DNA from: Puniceicoccus vermicola
GTDB taxonomy: Bacteria; Verrucomicrobiota; Verrucomicrobiia; Opitutales; Puniceicoccaceae
Length of the DNA stretch: 64,000 nucleotides
NCBI RefSeq assembly: GCF_014230055.1
Contig: NZ_JACHVA010000075.1
Span: forward strand, 1-64,000
Direction: 5' to 3'
The stretch's first letter is position 1; every line of letters begins with the position of its first letter. The position numbers and the translations under genes are program-made. Shown piece by piece: positions 17,817-26,680 of this stretch. Below the pieces are notes generated by a model. It ran no database searches. It saw nothing but the letters and a program-made list of their open reading frames with translations, and had not been told where the DNA came from.

Positions 17817-18941
17817 ATGACAACCTTTTCCATTATGAAGCTTCTCCGTGTTGCGATGGCGATGATCATCGTTTTTCTGGTTTTTCATCTTCTTTATGTC
17901 GGGCAGTCGCTCCTTCTTCCGTTGGTGATTGCGGGGGCTGTCGCCTATTTGATCAGTATTTTTGGGCGGACCATTTCTTCCGTTCGGATTGGAAAGTGGT
18001 CGATTCCGCATCCCTTGGCTGTGGTCTTGGCCTTGGCGGTTATTTTGCTTTCCCTGAGTTTCGTGGTTCAGTTGATCACGGTCAATATCGGCAAGGTGGT
18101 TAATGCGGCCCCTGGGTATCAGCAGAATCTCGAGGTTCTGATCAACAAGGGCTATACCTTTTTCGGAGTAGAGCAGGCTCCGAATCTTAAGGAGTTTCTC
18201 GGGCAATTTGACGTTCGGAAGTATCTGCAGAGTTTTGGAGGAACCGTTCGGGCTCTCCTCAGTAGTACGGGCATTATCATTGTTTATTTGGTTTTTCTCC
18301 TTCTCGAACAGCGGACGTTTCCCGGGAAGATTCGTTCTCTGGTGACTGATCCGGATCGTCAGGATGACACCTTCGCGATCATGGAGAAAATTCGGGATGA
18401 TATCCGCCTCTACATCGGGATTAAGGTTCTGACAAGTGCGGCCACGGGCCTTTTGAGTTACCTCGTCCTCCACTTTGTCGGGGTTTCTTTTGCCAGTTTC
18501 TGGGCGGTTTTGATCTTTCTTTTGAATTTCATTCCCACGATCGGCTCCATCATTGCTACGGCTTTTCCCTCCCTGCTCGCCTTGGTTCAGTTTGAAACCA
18601 TGGGTCCCTTCATTGTCACGGCCTCGGTATTGACTACGATACAGTTCTGCGTTGGCAGTTTGATCGAGCCGAAGTTGATGGGGAATCGTTTGAATCTCAG
18701 CCCGATCATTATTCTCGTGTCGCTCGGTCTTTGGGGGTCCATCTGGGGCATCCCGGGAATGTTCCTCTGCGTGCCGATCACCGTGATCATTATGATTGTC
18801 TGTTCCTATTTTCCCGAAACTCGATTCGTTGCCATTCTTCTATCGGGCAACGGAAAGGTAGGAGGTTTGAATCGGCAGATTTCGGATCTCTCCGACCATC
18901 AGTCGGGAGAAGAAAGGGAGCTCGATTTGGCGAAAGAATAG
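17817..18941 (+). CDS. AI-2E family transporter (PerM/TqsA-like membrane protein)
   Basis: Start placed at ATG 17817 (MTTFSIMKLLRVAMAM), preceded by GGAG about 10 nt upstream; 374 residues, the normal family size. The layout is that of the family: two or three N-terminal TM helices, a soluble central segment (about 100-165), then a cluster of TM helices including the loop LLNFIPTIGSIIA (about 237-249, with the PxxG-type signature) and QFCVGSLIEPKLMGNRLNLSPI. Family members are proposed to export quorum signals or act as antiporters; the substrate here is unknown. It stands alone, upstream of a tRNA gene. Confidence 0.88.
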   Translation: MTTFSIMKLLRVAMAMIIVFLVFHLLYVGQSLLLPLVIAGAVAYLISIFGRTISSVRIGKWSIPHPLAVVLALAVILLSLSFVVQLITVNIGKVVNAAPGYQQNLEVLINKGYTFFGVEQAPNLKEFLGQFDVRKYLQSFGGTVRALLSSTGIIIVYLVFLLLEQRTFPGKIRSLVTDPDRQDDTFAIMEKIRDDIRLYIGIKVLTSAATGLLSYLVLHFVGVSFASFWAVLIFLLNFIPTIGSIIATAFPSLLALVQFETMGPFIVTASVLTTIQFCVGSLIEPKLMGNRLNLSPIIILVSLGLWGSIWGIPGMFLCVPITVIIMIVCSYFPETRFVAILLSGNGKVGGLNRQISDLSDHQSGEERELDLAKE

Positions 18942-19037
18942 GCTTTGCAGACGGTGACGGTAAGAATTTTTATTTTTCTCAAATTTATCCTTGTCAGAAG
19001 ATCGTCTCTCCATCTTAATTCAGGGTTTTTACAGCAC

Positions 19038-19114
<77 letters not shown>

Positions 19115-19116
19115 AT

Positions 19117-19147
19117 GAAGGCCGCGTCCGAAAGGATAGCGGCCTTC
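19117..19147 (+). terminator. Hairpin directly after the tRNA
   Basis: GAAGGCCGC pairs with GCGGCCTTC around a 13-nt loop, starting 2 nt after the tRNA CCA. There is no T tract. The same hairpin is repeated after the duplicated tRNA fragment (about 19502-19532), so it belongs to the duplicated module. Confidence 0.5.
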
Positions 19148-19155
19148 GCCATGTC

Positions 19156-19425
19156 ATGAGCAAAGAGTATCAAGTTTACGTCCTCGAGAACGCAAAAGAA
19201 CGTCGCTACATCGGCCTTTCGGAGGATGTTGATCATCGTCTCGGTCAACACAATAACGGTGAGTCAAAGTGGACAGCAAAGCATGGTCCCTGGAAGCTTA
19301 TTTGGACGAGCAGCCGACTTTCGCTTTCCGAGGCGAGAAAGCTCGAAAATAAGATGAAGCGACAGAAGAGCGGGATCGGCCTGCAAGTAATCATGGATGA
19401 GTATAGCGGCTCGTCAGGCTCATAA
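19156..19425 (+). CDS. Small GIY-YIG nuclease-domain protein
   Basis: 89 residues from ATG 19156 (MSKEYQVYVLENAKERRYIG). The GIY-YIG core is recognisable as YQVYVL...RRYIGLSEDVDHRLGQHNNG, with R28 of the 'DHR' helix and a later KLENKMKRQK segment containing the family's glutamate. Single-domain proteins of this kind are UvrC/SLX1-like endonucleases of unknown cellular role. Its last codons (SGSSGS) are encoded by a partial copy of the upstream tRNA, so the gene is bracketed by tRNA sequence on both sides. A truncated second copy follows. Confidence 0.85.
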   Translation: MSKEYQVYVLENAKERRYIGLSEDVDHRLGQHNNGESKWTAKHGPWKLIWTSSRLSLSEARKLENKMKRQKSGIGLQVIMDEYSGSSGS

Positions 19426-19499
19426 TCCCGCGTCCGCGGGATCCTAGGCCAGCAAAGCTGGTCCCACTGAGCGGGATTCAAATCCTAGCCCTGCACCCA
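19408..19499 (+). repeat. Partial, interrupted copy of the tRNA-Met sequence
   Basis: The D-stem/anticodon part (GGCTCGTCAGGCTCATAA) and the T-arm/acceptor part (TTCAAATCCTAGCCCTGCACCCA, given in two pieces here because of the break) match the tRNA at 19038-19114. The 5' acceptor half is absent. Two insertions of palindromic sequence interrupt it: TCCCGC-GTCC-GCGGGA after the anticodon, and CCAGC-AAA-GCTGG plus a TCCC...GGGA repeat before the T arm. It cannot be a functional tRNA. Confidence 0.8.
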
Positions 19500-19540
19500 A
19501 TGAAGGCCGCATCCGAAAGGATCGCGGCCTTCGCCATGTC

Positions 19541-19696
19541 ATGAGCAAAGAGTATCAAGTTTACGTTCTCGAGAACGCAAAAGGACGTCGTTACATCGGT
19601 CTCTCGGAGGATGTTGATCATCGTCTCGGTCAACACAATAACGGTGAGTCGGAATGGGCCGCCTTTCGGGCGCCGCGGTATCTTCTCTCTAGGTAG
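19541..19696 (+). pseudogene. Truncated second GIY-YIG gene copy
   Basis: Starts MSKEYQVYVLENAKGRRYIG, nearly identical to the upstream gene through HNNGES. After that the frame diverges into unrelated sequence and ends at TAG 19694-19696, giving 51 codons instead of 89. It lacks the C-terminal helix with the metal-binding glutamate. Together with the tRNA fragment and hairpin it forms a second, incomplete unit of the tRNA/GIY-YIG module. Confidence 0.8.
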
Positions 19697-19777
19697 CGAG
19701 CCATGGCCTCATGGCTCCCACGTGCTGAAGGGTTGGTTGCTTGGATTCTGACTTGGGTGCGGGTTGGGTCAACCCGC
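19695..19777. repeat. Extragenic palindromes
   Basis: Contains GAGCCATG-GCCT-CATGGCTC (about 19698-19717) and GCGGGTTG-GGT-CAACCCGC (19759-19777). These are strong, perfect stems in non-coding sequence, resembling repetitive extragenic palindromes. No ORF is supported from 19697 to 20075, apart from the operator-like site listed next. Confidence 0.55.
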
Positions 19778-19953
19778 GCTACCTTGGGTCGGGGCCTTCA
19801 CTTGACGCTCTAGCAGGAACTTTTTTCCATATCCATCAAGCCGAGGTGGGTCCTGTGGTCGCGCTTATGTGGGATTCGCTTTCGTAGGCGACAAAGACTT
19901 CGTCCCTGGGTCGCTGTATTCTCTCCATTCATAGGCAACTTTGGGGCTACTAA

Positions 19954-19975
19954 CTAAAATTATCGATTAATTTAG
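19954..19975. promoter_or_regulatory. 22-bp operator-like palindrome upstream of sulfatase (site 1)
   Basis: Arms CTAAAATTATC and GATTAATTTAG pair at 9 of 11 positions around a central CG, as in LacI-family operators. It is about 100 bp before the sulfatase start. Two other 22-bp sites with the same CTAAAWT...TTTAG ends lie at 26563-26584 and 30115-30136. The LacI-type gene at 25403-26413 is the natural candidate regulator. Confidence 0.6.
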
Positions 19976-20075
19976 TATATATTTTATTCGATAATATATG
20001 ATGGATGTGCTGGTGTGTTTGTGGCGATGGGTGACTCCATCGACATCGGAGAATCCCTGTAACCGTTGGTGCACT

Positions 20076-21623
20076 ATGCTTATGAAGGAGAGAAGGAATC
20101 GGACAAATGTACTCATGATCCTGGCGGATCAATTCAATGCCAGCTGGATGGGAGCTGCGGGGCACGCGCAAGCGATAACGCCGAACTTGGATAAGTTGTC
20201 AGCGGAGGGTGTTTCTTTCTCCAACGCTTATTGCCAAAATCCGATTTGTACGCCCAGTCGCGTCTGTATTGCATCGAGTCAGTATTGTCACAACCATGGT
20301 TATTACGGTTTGAGCGGAAATGCCAACCCGGACTTGCCTAACTTGTTTCGACACTTTCGGTCTGAGGGATACCGGACGGCTGCCTACGGAAAACTACATT
20401 TGCCCTGTGCTCCACGAAATTGGATCGCCGATGATGTGGACGAGTTTGGAGACACCTATGAGTCTGCTGACAATATTCATGGCCAGAGCGAGTTCTTGAG
20501 CGGGCTGGAACGCGACGGTTTGCGGGACTTGGAGGACAGTTGGCATAACTCTAAGAATTACGGGCGTAGTGGAATCCCCATGGATGCAATGCCTTCGCAG
20601 CTTCCGCTGGAGAGAACTCAGGAGATGTGGTGTGCCGGTAAGGCGATGAGTTTTATGGAGGAGAGTGGAGAGATGCCATTTTGCATCCAGGTTTCGTTGC
20701 AAAAGCCTCATCATCCTCTGTTGCCCAATCCTCGATTCTGGGAAATGTATCCTGAGGATTTGGAGCTGCCTTCGACTTGGAATTTGCCGCCCAATGGCCG
20801 TCCGTCTCACTTCCGTGAGCAGTGGGAGGAGTGTCGGAAAATGCAGCCTGAGTTTGGTCAACCCGGTGAGGACATCGAGGCCCTCTATCGGCGGTGCTGG
20901 CGCGGGACACTGGCCTGTGTCACTCAGGTCGACTATGTCATCGGCCAGTTAATGGAATTTTTGGATGAGCGTGGTTTGCGCGATAATACGATCGTGGTTT
21001 TCGGTAGCGACCACGGTGCCTATCATGGTATTCATGGCATCTTGGAAAAAGCTCCGGGTATCTGCTCGGACGAAGTCTGCCGTGTCCCGATGATTTGGCG
21101 TATCCCCGGCTTCCCAGGTGCAGGCAAGGAGTGCAAGGCGCTTGTCGAGAATATTGATATCGGACCGACCTTGGCCGAATTGTGTGGTACGAGGGAGATG
21201 AACTATGCTGATGGTAAGAGCCTGTGCCCATTGGTCGATGGGTCAGTCGACTCGGTGCACGAGGCTGCCGTGACCGAAAATGCATGGAGCAAGGCCGTTC
21301 GCTGGGATCGCTGGCGACTGGTCCATTATCCGGCGGGAATGTTTGGGGCGGAGCCTGAGGGCGAATTGTATGACCTTGAGAGCGATCCTTCCGAGCGGGT
21401 TAATCTTTATGACGATCAGGCTTATCAAGAGCAGGTCCGTATTGGGATGACCCTGCTGACAGACTGGCTGATCAAGAGCATGCGCGTGACCACAACGCCG
21501 ATGCTGGTGCAGACTGTTAAGAAGCTGGGCGAATCAAGAGTGGTGCCGCAGGAGAGTGACGGGCGGGCTGCCAATGCCTTCCAACCCGGAGGCCGTAACG
21601 ATCTACTCATCAACTACCTCTAA
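20076..21623 (+). CDS. Type I sulfatase (formylglycine-dependent)
   Basis: Start taken at ATG 20076 (MLMKERRNRTNVLMILADQF), because the family begins a few residues before the metal-binding strand; ATG 20082 is equally possible. 515 residues. The active-site cysteine motif is CTPSR (C58-R62), converted to formylglycine by a maturation enzyme not encoded here. The metal ligands include D18 in ILADQ and the GSDHGAYHG block about 310-318. No signal peptide is visible, unlike most secreted carbohydrate sulfatases, so it may act in the cytoplasm on imported sulfated sugars. It heads the 20-32 kb locus and has an operator-like palindrome upstream. Confidence 0.92.
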   Translation: MLMKERRNRTNVLMILADQFNASWMGAAGHAQAITPNLDKLSAEGVSFSNAYCQNPICTPSRVCIASSQYCHNHGYYGLSGNANPDLPNLFRHFRSEGYRTAAYGKLHLPCAPRNWIADDVDEFGDTYESADNIHGQSEFLSGLERDGLRDLEDSWHNSKNYGRSGIPMDAMPSQLPLERTQEMWCAGKAMSFMEESGEMPFCIQVSLQKPHHPLLPNPRFWEMYPEDLELPSTWNLPPNGRPSHFREQWEECRKMQPEFGQPGEDIEALYRRCWRGTLACVTQVDYVIGQLMEFLDERGLRDNTIVVFGSDHGAYHGIHGILEKAPGICSDEVCRVPMIWRIPGFPGAGKECKALVENIDIGPTLAELCGTREMNYADGKSLCPLVDGSVDSVHEAAVTENAWSKAVRWDRWRLVHYPAGMFGAEPEGELYDLESDPSERVNLYDDQAYQEQVRIGMTLLTDWLIKSMRVTTTPMLVQTVKKLGESRVVPQESDGRAANAFQPGGRNDLLINYL

Positions 21624-22172
21624 TAGAATCAGGAATCGGTAGGGTGGAAAGCATGCGCCTACTGTGTTTCCATTCGAATCGTTAGCCAACTTTGCTCTTG
21701 CGAATACGCCAGATCGGTAAGGCACGCTCCCCAGGAACCCGGCTACAAGGGCGTTTATTCTAAACTGATTGCAGTCGGGCGCCACTTTGAAGGTTGTGGA
21801 GAAGCTATCCTTCCTTGTCGGAGATGGGTTTTACGACTCTCAATATCGAATCTAGGTCTTGGGAAGAATTCTCCAACTGGTAGAAGAGCGGTGGGAGCTC
21901 TGGGGTGATGGAGATTTGTTGGTGTGATAACGTCTTCTTCGTCGCGAATCATTCGCGTCATTCCTAACCAGAAGTGTCGGTGATTGCTTGGCCGTTGCCT
22001 CTCGGTCCGCTAGGAGAGGGCGTCCAGATTCCTCATGAGCTCGCCTGACTTTGTCCGGACGTAGCTGTTTTGGGGAAACATCCGAGGGAACGGGAGGGCT
22101 GTCTCCAGGCCGAGATCAGACTGCAAGGTTCATCCGTATTTACGGAAAACTGTAGGTGTAACTTCGATTTTT
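21624..22172. other. Intergenic region between convergent sulfatase and symporter genes
   Basis: About 550 bp. Only short, composition-poor frames occur. A short stem CCTCTC/GAGAGG lies at about 21998-22019. No terminator with a T tract, tRNA or repeat copy was recognised. Confidence 0.45.
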
Positions 22173-24149
22173 CTAATCCGAAGGTCCTAGTTGCTTGTGG
22201 ACCGTGCCGTCGTCTTCTGGATTGCGGGCAGTGGACTTTAGCTTGCGAACCATGATGAGGATGTCGCGAATACCTCCAATTATAAACCATACGACAGTGA
22301 TACTGGCGACTGTGGCGTAAAGGTAAATGTTGACCTTCCAGAAGCTCAGCCAGCTACGATCGGCGATGCCAACGATCAATCCCCATGTCGTGCCGATGAT
22401 AAAGGTGATAAACCAACCCATCGTCCATCCGACGTTCAGGTAGTAGATTACCCGGTCTCCCCGTGTGTACTCTTGATTGAAATTGAAGATGCGATGGAGC
22501 CAGTTGCGTGTGTCCCGGACGATTTCCCTGTTCTTGCCGTCGTCGTCTTTGCTGTTGTCGCCGTGAAGCATTTTATTGATAGGGAAGGGCTCTTTGCAGG
22601 TGAGCAAGGAGACGGTGATGTACGCGGCGATGGAGGAAAGGTAGGAGATCATAGCCAGCCAGGCTCCGTTGAGGGGGAACTCCGGCCTGATATTGGTGAG
22701 GGCGGGGACGTCTCCCCAGATCTGCTGCAAGGTAATGCCTGCGGCAGCTACCAACCAGCCAGCTGTCATCGCGGCCCAAGCGCCCTGTGTCGTTCCTCGT
22801 TTCCAGTACAGTCCGCCGATGATGACCGCGCCCGATCCGCCCAGATAGATCGTGCCAGTCAGTAGAAAGTACATCAGTAAGTAGTCTTTGAGCGGAAAGT
22901 ACAGGCTCCAGAAAAATGCGAATGTGGCGACTCCGCAGACGGAAAGCCTGAGCAGTCGCATGTGGGCTTTGGTGGAAAGCTGTTTTTTGCGGAAGGGGAG
23001 GATCACGTCCTGGATGAAGATACTGCCCCAAGAGTGAATCTGCGTGTCGTCGGTGGAGATGGCTGCTGCTATGATCGCGGCCCCAAACATGCCGAGCACT
23101 CCGACAGGCAAAATTGCCGAGAGTAAGATGGGAACTCGCATTTGCTCCTGAGCTTGGGGGTCTTGGATGGCTCCGATTGCGCTGTTGACACTGTCAACCA
23201 ACTCGGGCGTTCCGCCTCCATTCAGCAGGACGTAGGCGCAGATCGGCGCGAACAGCATCAGCATATAGGTGATCCCGTTGCGCCACTCAGCGAGGACACG
23301 GGCCATTTTGGCCTCGTGCGGACTCTTGGCTGCAGCATTGTAGCCTTGGTTGCCTTGCCAGCCGAGGCAGTTGTAGACGAGTTTGAAAGCGAAGATGAGG
23401 AAAAACCAGACCGTGAAATCGGTCAGCTCGTGCTGGTCGAAGGGGTTAAGCATCGATTTTCCCGTTGGGGCGGCTTGCAGTACTGTTCCGATACTGTCCC
23501 ACGAGACAAAGGTGATCAGTATGAAGAAGATGACGAGGAAACTGATGTTCAGAAGTATGGACTGGAAGAAATCCGTCACCATTACCGCAATCAGTCCGCC
23601 GAACAGGGTAAAGCAGACCGCGATGCTTAGGGTGATACCCATGATGACGGGCTTGGTCTGCCAGATGAAACCGAGAAACTCAAAGCTGTCTGGGAGGCCG
23701 CAGAAGTGGATTAAAAATAAAGCGGTGATGCCGGGGAATACTCCGTAGTTCAGGATACCCGAGACCCAAGCCAGAATGCCTGCGTAAACACGAAAATTTC
23801 GGCTGTAACGCATCTCGAAAAGCTGCGCCATAGTCATAGCCTGGCTTTTTCGGTAGCGGTAGACGACCCAGCCGGAAAGGGCGATGATCATTGCGATAGG
23901 GGCCATCATCATTCCCCACCAGGCTCCGCCGAAGCCGGCCTTGTAGAACTTTTCAAAGTTGGCCACTACAGCAATGGCTCCTAGGGCGGCCATGCCGTCA
24001 GCCAGTGTGAGCAGGTAGCGTCCGGCGCAGCGGTTGGCGGCCAGAAAGTCCGAGACGCTGAGAGTGAGCGATTTTGCGTAAACGGCGACCGCGAAAAGAA
24101 ATACGCCGAATGCAATGATGATGGACCAGTCGATTAGGCTGAAATTCAT
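22173..24149 (-). CDS. Sodium:solute symporter (SSS family)
   Basis: 658 residues with at least 13 hydrophobic segments. The N-terminus (SLIDWSIIIAFGVFLFAVAVY) begins with the first TM helix. The segment FGAAIIAAAISTDDTQIHSW is the conserved TM8 region with the Ser/Thr/Asp sodium-site residues. A soluble linker (about 530-580) precedes the last TM pair. Family members import sugars, sialic acids, vitamins or acids with sodium across the inner membrane. Its place between a sulfatase and a glycosidase suggests that it imports a sugar released from a sulfated polysaccharide; the substrate is inference. It is followed on the opposite strand by the sulfatase, end to end. Confidence 0.93.
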   Translation of the reverse strand: MNFSLIDWSIIIAFGVFLFAVAVYAKSLTLSVSDFLAANRCAGRYLLTLADGMAALGAIAVVANFEKFYKAGFGGAWWGMMMAPIAMIIALSGWVVYRYRKSQAMTMAQLFEMRYSRNFRVYAGILAWVSGILNYGVFPGITALFLIHFCGLPDSFEFLGFIWQTKPVIMGITLSIAVCFTLFGGLIAVMVTDFFQSILLNISFLVIFFILITFVSWDSIGTVLQAAPTGKSMLNPFDQHELTDFTVWFFLIFAFKLVYNCLGWQGNQGYNAAAKSPHEAKMARVLAEWRNGITYMLMLFAPICAYVLLNGGGTPELVDSVNSAIGAIQDPQAQEQMRVPILLSAILPVGVLGMFGAAIIAAAISTDDTQIHSWGSIFIQDVILPFRKKQLSTKAHMRLLRLSVCGVATFAFFWSLYFPLKDYLLMYFLLTGTIYLGGSGAVIIGGLYWKRGTTQGAWAAMTAGWLVAAAGITLQQIWGDVPALTNIRPEFPLNGAWLAMISYLSSIAAYITVSLLTCKEPFPINKMLHGDNSKDDDGKNREIVRDTRNWLHRIFNFNQEYTRGDRVIYYLNVGWTMGWFITFIIGTTWGLIVGIADRSWLSFWKVNIYLYATVASITVVWFIIGGIRDILIMVRKLKSTARNPEDDGTVHKQLGPSD

Positions 24150-24317
24150 AGGGTAATGGAAAAATAATTACACAGGTGTTTTCCTGTGGCCCTGGGACGA
24201 GCTGCGTGACCAGCCCGGAGGGGCAGCAGAAAAATCGTTGAAAAAAAGTTGGATAGGGGATTAGCGATCTCCTGGCGGCGTAGGCTTCAGCGGCCTAAAC
24301 GGGAGGTGAAGGCAGAT

Positions 24318-25370
24318 TTACACGCCGTGGTCGTAGTGCAGGCGGATGTTGAAGGATGCTTCACCCGGATCTTTGGGTTGGACGGCGACAGTTAGAACGG
24401 GGGGCTCGTCGGGTTGTATGAAAAGATTTGGGCGTTCGACGCGCTCAAAGGCTATGCTGCGTCCATCGGTGGATTGCAGTGTCCGGCTAAGGACCAAAGG
24501 CGGATCGCTGGGGCTCCAGTCAGTGCCATTTTCAGACTGTAGCAGCACGACGCTGGTCTCACGGGAGGGGGACAGAGTGCCTTGCATGTCTTTGACCAGG
24601 CAGAAGTACTCATTGTCTTCCCGCCATAGGTAGGGATCTTCAAAGGCAAAGTCAGTTTCATCAAAATCGAAAATCGGCGTGGGGTACTTTGTGAATGGGC
24701 CCTCGGGAGTATTTGCCCAGGCCAGGCCGTGGAGAACGCGTCCACCGAAGGGCGGTTTTCCTTCACCGACGCCCTTGTAGATCATCATGAAGCGCCCATC
24801 AGAGGTATCCGTTATCGTCGGATTCGAAACCATGAGTGAATCCCAAGCGCCCGGGCTAACATCGAGAGCCGGGGTTTTTTGGCGTATCCAGGGGCCATTG
24901 GGGTGGTCGGCGATGGCGACTCCTATGCGCTGATTATTGCGGTGGGTCCACCATTCTCCGTTTCCCGCATTGCCCATATAGTATAAGTAGTATCGTCCCT
25001 CGAATGATTTGACGGTTACGTTGTGGAAGCAATGGGCATCCCAGAGCTGACTGTTCCTGTCTCGTGGCCACAATCGTTCGACAAAGGTGAAAGGGCCTTT
25101 GGGGGAATAGCCGATGGCATGTGCGATTTCGGAGTGGGTGACCCAAGCATCATAGCCTTCCGAGACAGGCCAGCGACTGTAAAAGAGGTGGTATTGCTCG
25201 ACGTCGGGGTCTTTGAGCAGCGAGCCGCACCACACATGCCAACCATCTTCGCGAAAGCACTCTTCTGGACTAAAAGGCTTGGGCCCTTCTCGAAAGAAGT
25301 TGCTGAACTGTGACTTCATTGGGGGAAGCACGGTGGGCGAACACGGTTTTTGTTGTGGCATATCTGGCAA
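24318..25370 (-). CDS. Five-bladed beta-propeller glycoside hydrolase (GH43/GH32-like)
   Basis: 350 residues; an internal ATG at 25319 (MKSQFSNFF) is an alternative start. The pattern of repeated blades is clear: WCGSLLKDPDVEQYHLFYSRW, then DAHCFHNVTVKSFEGRYYLYYMG, then MVSNPTITDTSDGRFMMIYKG, then FEDPYLWREDNEYFCLVKDM. Conserved acidic residues at blade starts (as in D of LKDPD, and E of FEDPYLW) match the inverting/retaining propeller glycosidases of clans F and J. No signal peptide. The exact family and substrate cannot be decided by eye. It lies 168 bp upstream of the symporter on the same strand and may be cotranscribed with it. Confidence 0.75.
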   Translation of the reverse strand: MPDMPQQKPCSPTVLPPMKSQFSNFFREGPKPFSPEECFREDGWHVWCGSLLKDPDVEQYHLFYSRWPVSEGYDAWVTHSEIAHAIGYSPKGPFTFVERLWPRDRNSQLWDAHCFHNVTVKSFEGRYYLYYMGNAGNGEWWTHRNNQRIGVAIADHPNGPWIRQKTPALDVSPGAWDSLMVSNPTITDTSDGRFMMIYKGVGEGKPPFGGRVLHGLAWANTPEGPFTKYPTPIFDFDETDFAFEDPYLWREDNEYFCLVKDMQGTLSPSRETSVVLLQSENGTDWSPSDPPLVLSRTLQSTDGRSIAFERVERPNLFIQPDEPPVLTVAVQPKDPGEASFNIRLHYDHGV

Positions 25371-25402
25371 GGGCCTGGATGACTAAAAATGAATGCGGCG
25401 GG

Positions 25403-26413
25403 TCAACTCTTTGCTTCCGAGACTGTGCCTCGGTCTTCGTATTGTACGGGAAGCACGAGCATGCCGGGGCTGGTCGAGTGTCCTTCGGCTTTCTGGATTA
25501 GGCGCAGGACTCCCTCTTGTCCCACCTGATGCAACGGGTACAGGATAGTTGAAATTTTAGCCTCCGATTCGGGAAGGCATGGGTCTATGCCGATGGCGAT
25601 TAGGCTGATGTCTTCGGGGACGGAATAGCCTGCTTCGGTCAGGGCGCGCATGACTCCGAATGGTTTCGAGAAACCGGAGAAGGCTGCGGTGAATTTCTCA
25701 CCTGGGTTCTCGGAAAGGTATTTCTTGACCGCTGCATAGCCTTCTTCGGAGGAGTCACCTTCGCTTTTGACCATGATTATGTTTTTCTCGCTCAGGCCGG
25801 AATAAAGAATGGCTCGGTTGAGGTGCGAGGAGACGAAGGGCGACTGTTCGTCTGAGTAGGAGGATTTGACGCAGAGTATTTTGCTGTGATTCAGTTTCTT
25901 CAGTATATCGAGAGTCAGTCCGAAGGCCGCTTCGTAATTGGGGATGACCGAGTCCCAGCTTGAATCGACTGTGCCGTTGACGATGACGACCGGCATCTTG
26001 AGCTTCTTGAGTTCGCTCAGGAATTGGCTTGGTGGTGGGCCCAGGACGAGAACGCCGTCTGCCTTTCCGCGGGTAAATATGTCGCTGTCCTGTAGGCAGT
26101 CTTTGTTGTGGAGGCGTTTGATGATGGCGTGGAAACCGCGTGCCTCCATAGTTTCCTCGATACCGCGGTAAATCTCAGAGAAATAAGGGTTCTCAAAACA
26201 GCTCCTGAGGTCCTGAAAGGTAGCGACGATAATTGTTTTACTTAGGCGTGTGCGCGTCTTGGGCTTGTAGCCGAGTTTGCTGGCAGCTTGTTTCACCTTG
26301 TCGCGTGTAGTCTCCGGAATTGAGATATCCTGTCGGTTATTCAGGACCATTGATACTGTGGAGAGGGAGAACCCGGTTTTGCTGGAGATATCTTTGAGTT
26401 TTGGTGCGCTCAT
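25403..26413 (-). CDS. LacI-family transcriptional regulator
   Basis: 336 residues. The N-terminal HTH reads LKDISSKTGFSLSTVSMVLN, followed by the hinge SKLGYKPKTR. The rest is a periplasmic-binding-protein-like sugar domain (VLVLGPPPSQFLSEL, MPVVIVNG, ISLIAIGIDP). LacI regulators bind roughly 20-bp palindromes with a central CG and respond to sugar ligands. The gene is the centre of the 20-32 kb locus and lies divergent from the 1170-aa secreted protein. Three 22-bp palindromes in this locus are the likely targets. It lies 33 bp upstream of the propeller glycosidase, so regulator, glycosidase and symporter may form one unit. Confidence 0.93.
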   Translation of the reverse strand: MSAPKLKDISSKTGFSLSTVSMVLNNRQDISIPETTRDKVKQAASKLGYKPKTRTRLSKTIIVATFQDLRSCFENPYFSEIYRGIEETMEARGFHAIIKRLHNKDCLQDSDIFTRGKADGVLVLGPPPSQFLSELKKLKMPVVIVNGTVDSSWDSVIPNYEAAFGLTLDILKKLNHSKILCVKSSYSDEQSPFVSSHLNRAILYSGLSEKNIIMVKSEGDSSEEGYAAVKKYLSENPGEKFTAAFSGFSKPFGVMRALTEAGYSVPEDISLIAIGIDPCLPESEAKISTILYPLHQVGQEGVLRLIQKAEGHSTSPGMLVLPVQYEDRGTVSEAKS

Positions 26414-26562
26414 CTCTGTTTACTAAAATAGGTGGGGAAAAAATGGAATCAGTTTAATCGTGGGGGCTGTGGGGTGGATGTTTTGTCATTGAGACCTATC
26501 GATCGGTTTGGGCCAGAATCGAGAAGGAATATCCAGATGACAGTTCTAATGAATACCTATAA

Positions 26563-26584
26563 CTAAAACATAGATAAATTTTAG
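26563..26584. promoter_or_regulatory. 22-bp operator-like site (site 2)
   Basis: CTAAAA and TTTTAG arms separated by 10 bp, the same overall length as sites 1 and 3. It lies between the divergent LacI gene and the 1170-aa protein gene, about 97 bp before the latter's ATG. Confidence 0.55.
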
Positions 26585-26680
26585 CAAATAAAAAAGTTGA
26601 AAATTTTATCTACCTACTGTTGCTTTCGAAAATTCCCCGAATTGCTTACGAGAAGACCCCGATCTGAACCAATTGCCCGT

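Noticed and set aside
17697-18473. 258-codon minus-strand frame opposite the AI-2E permease
   Set aside because: Low-complexity Asn/Arg/Gln/Lys composition typical of the antisense of TM-rich genes.
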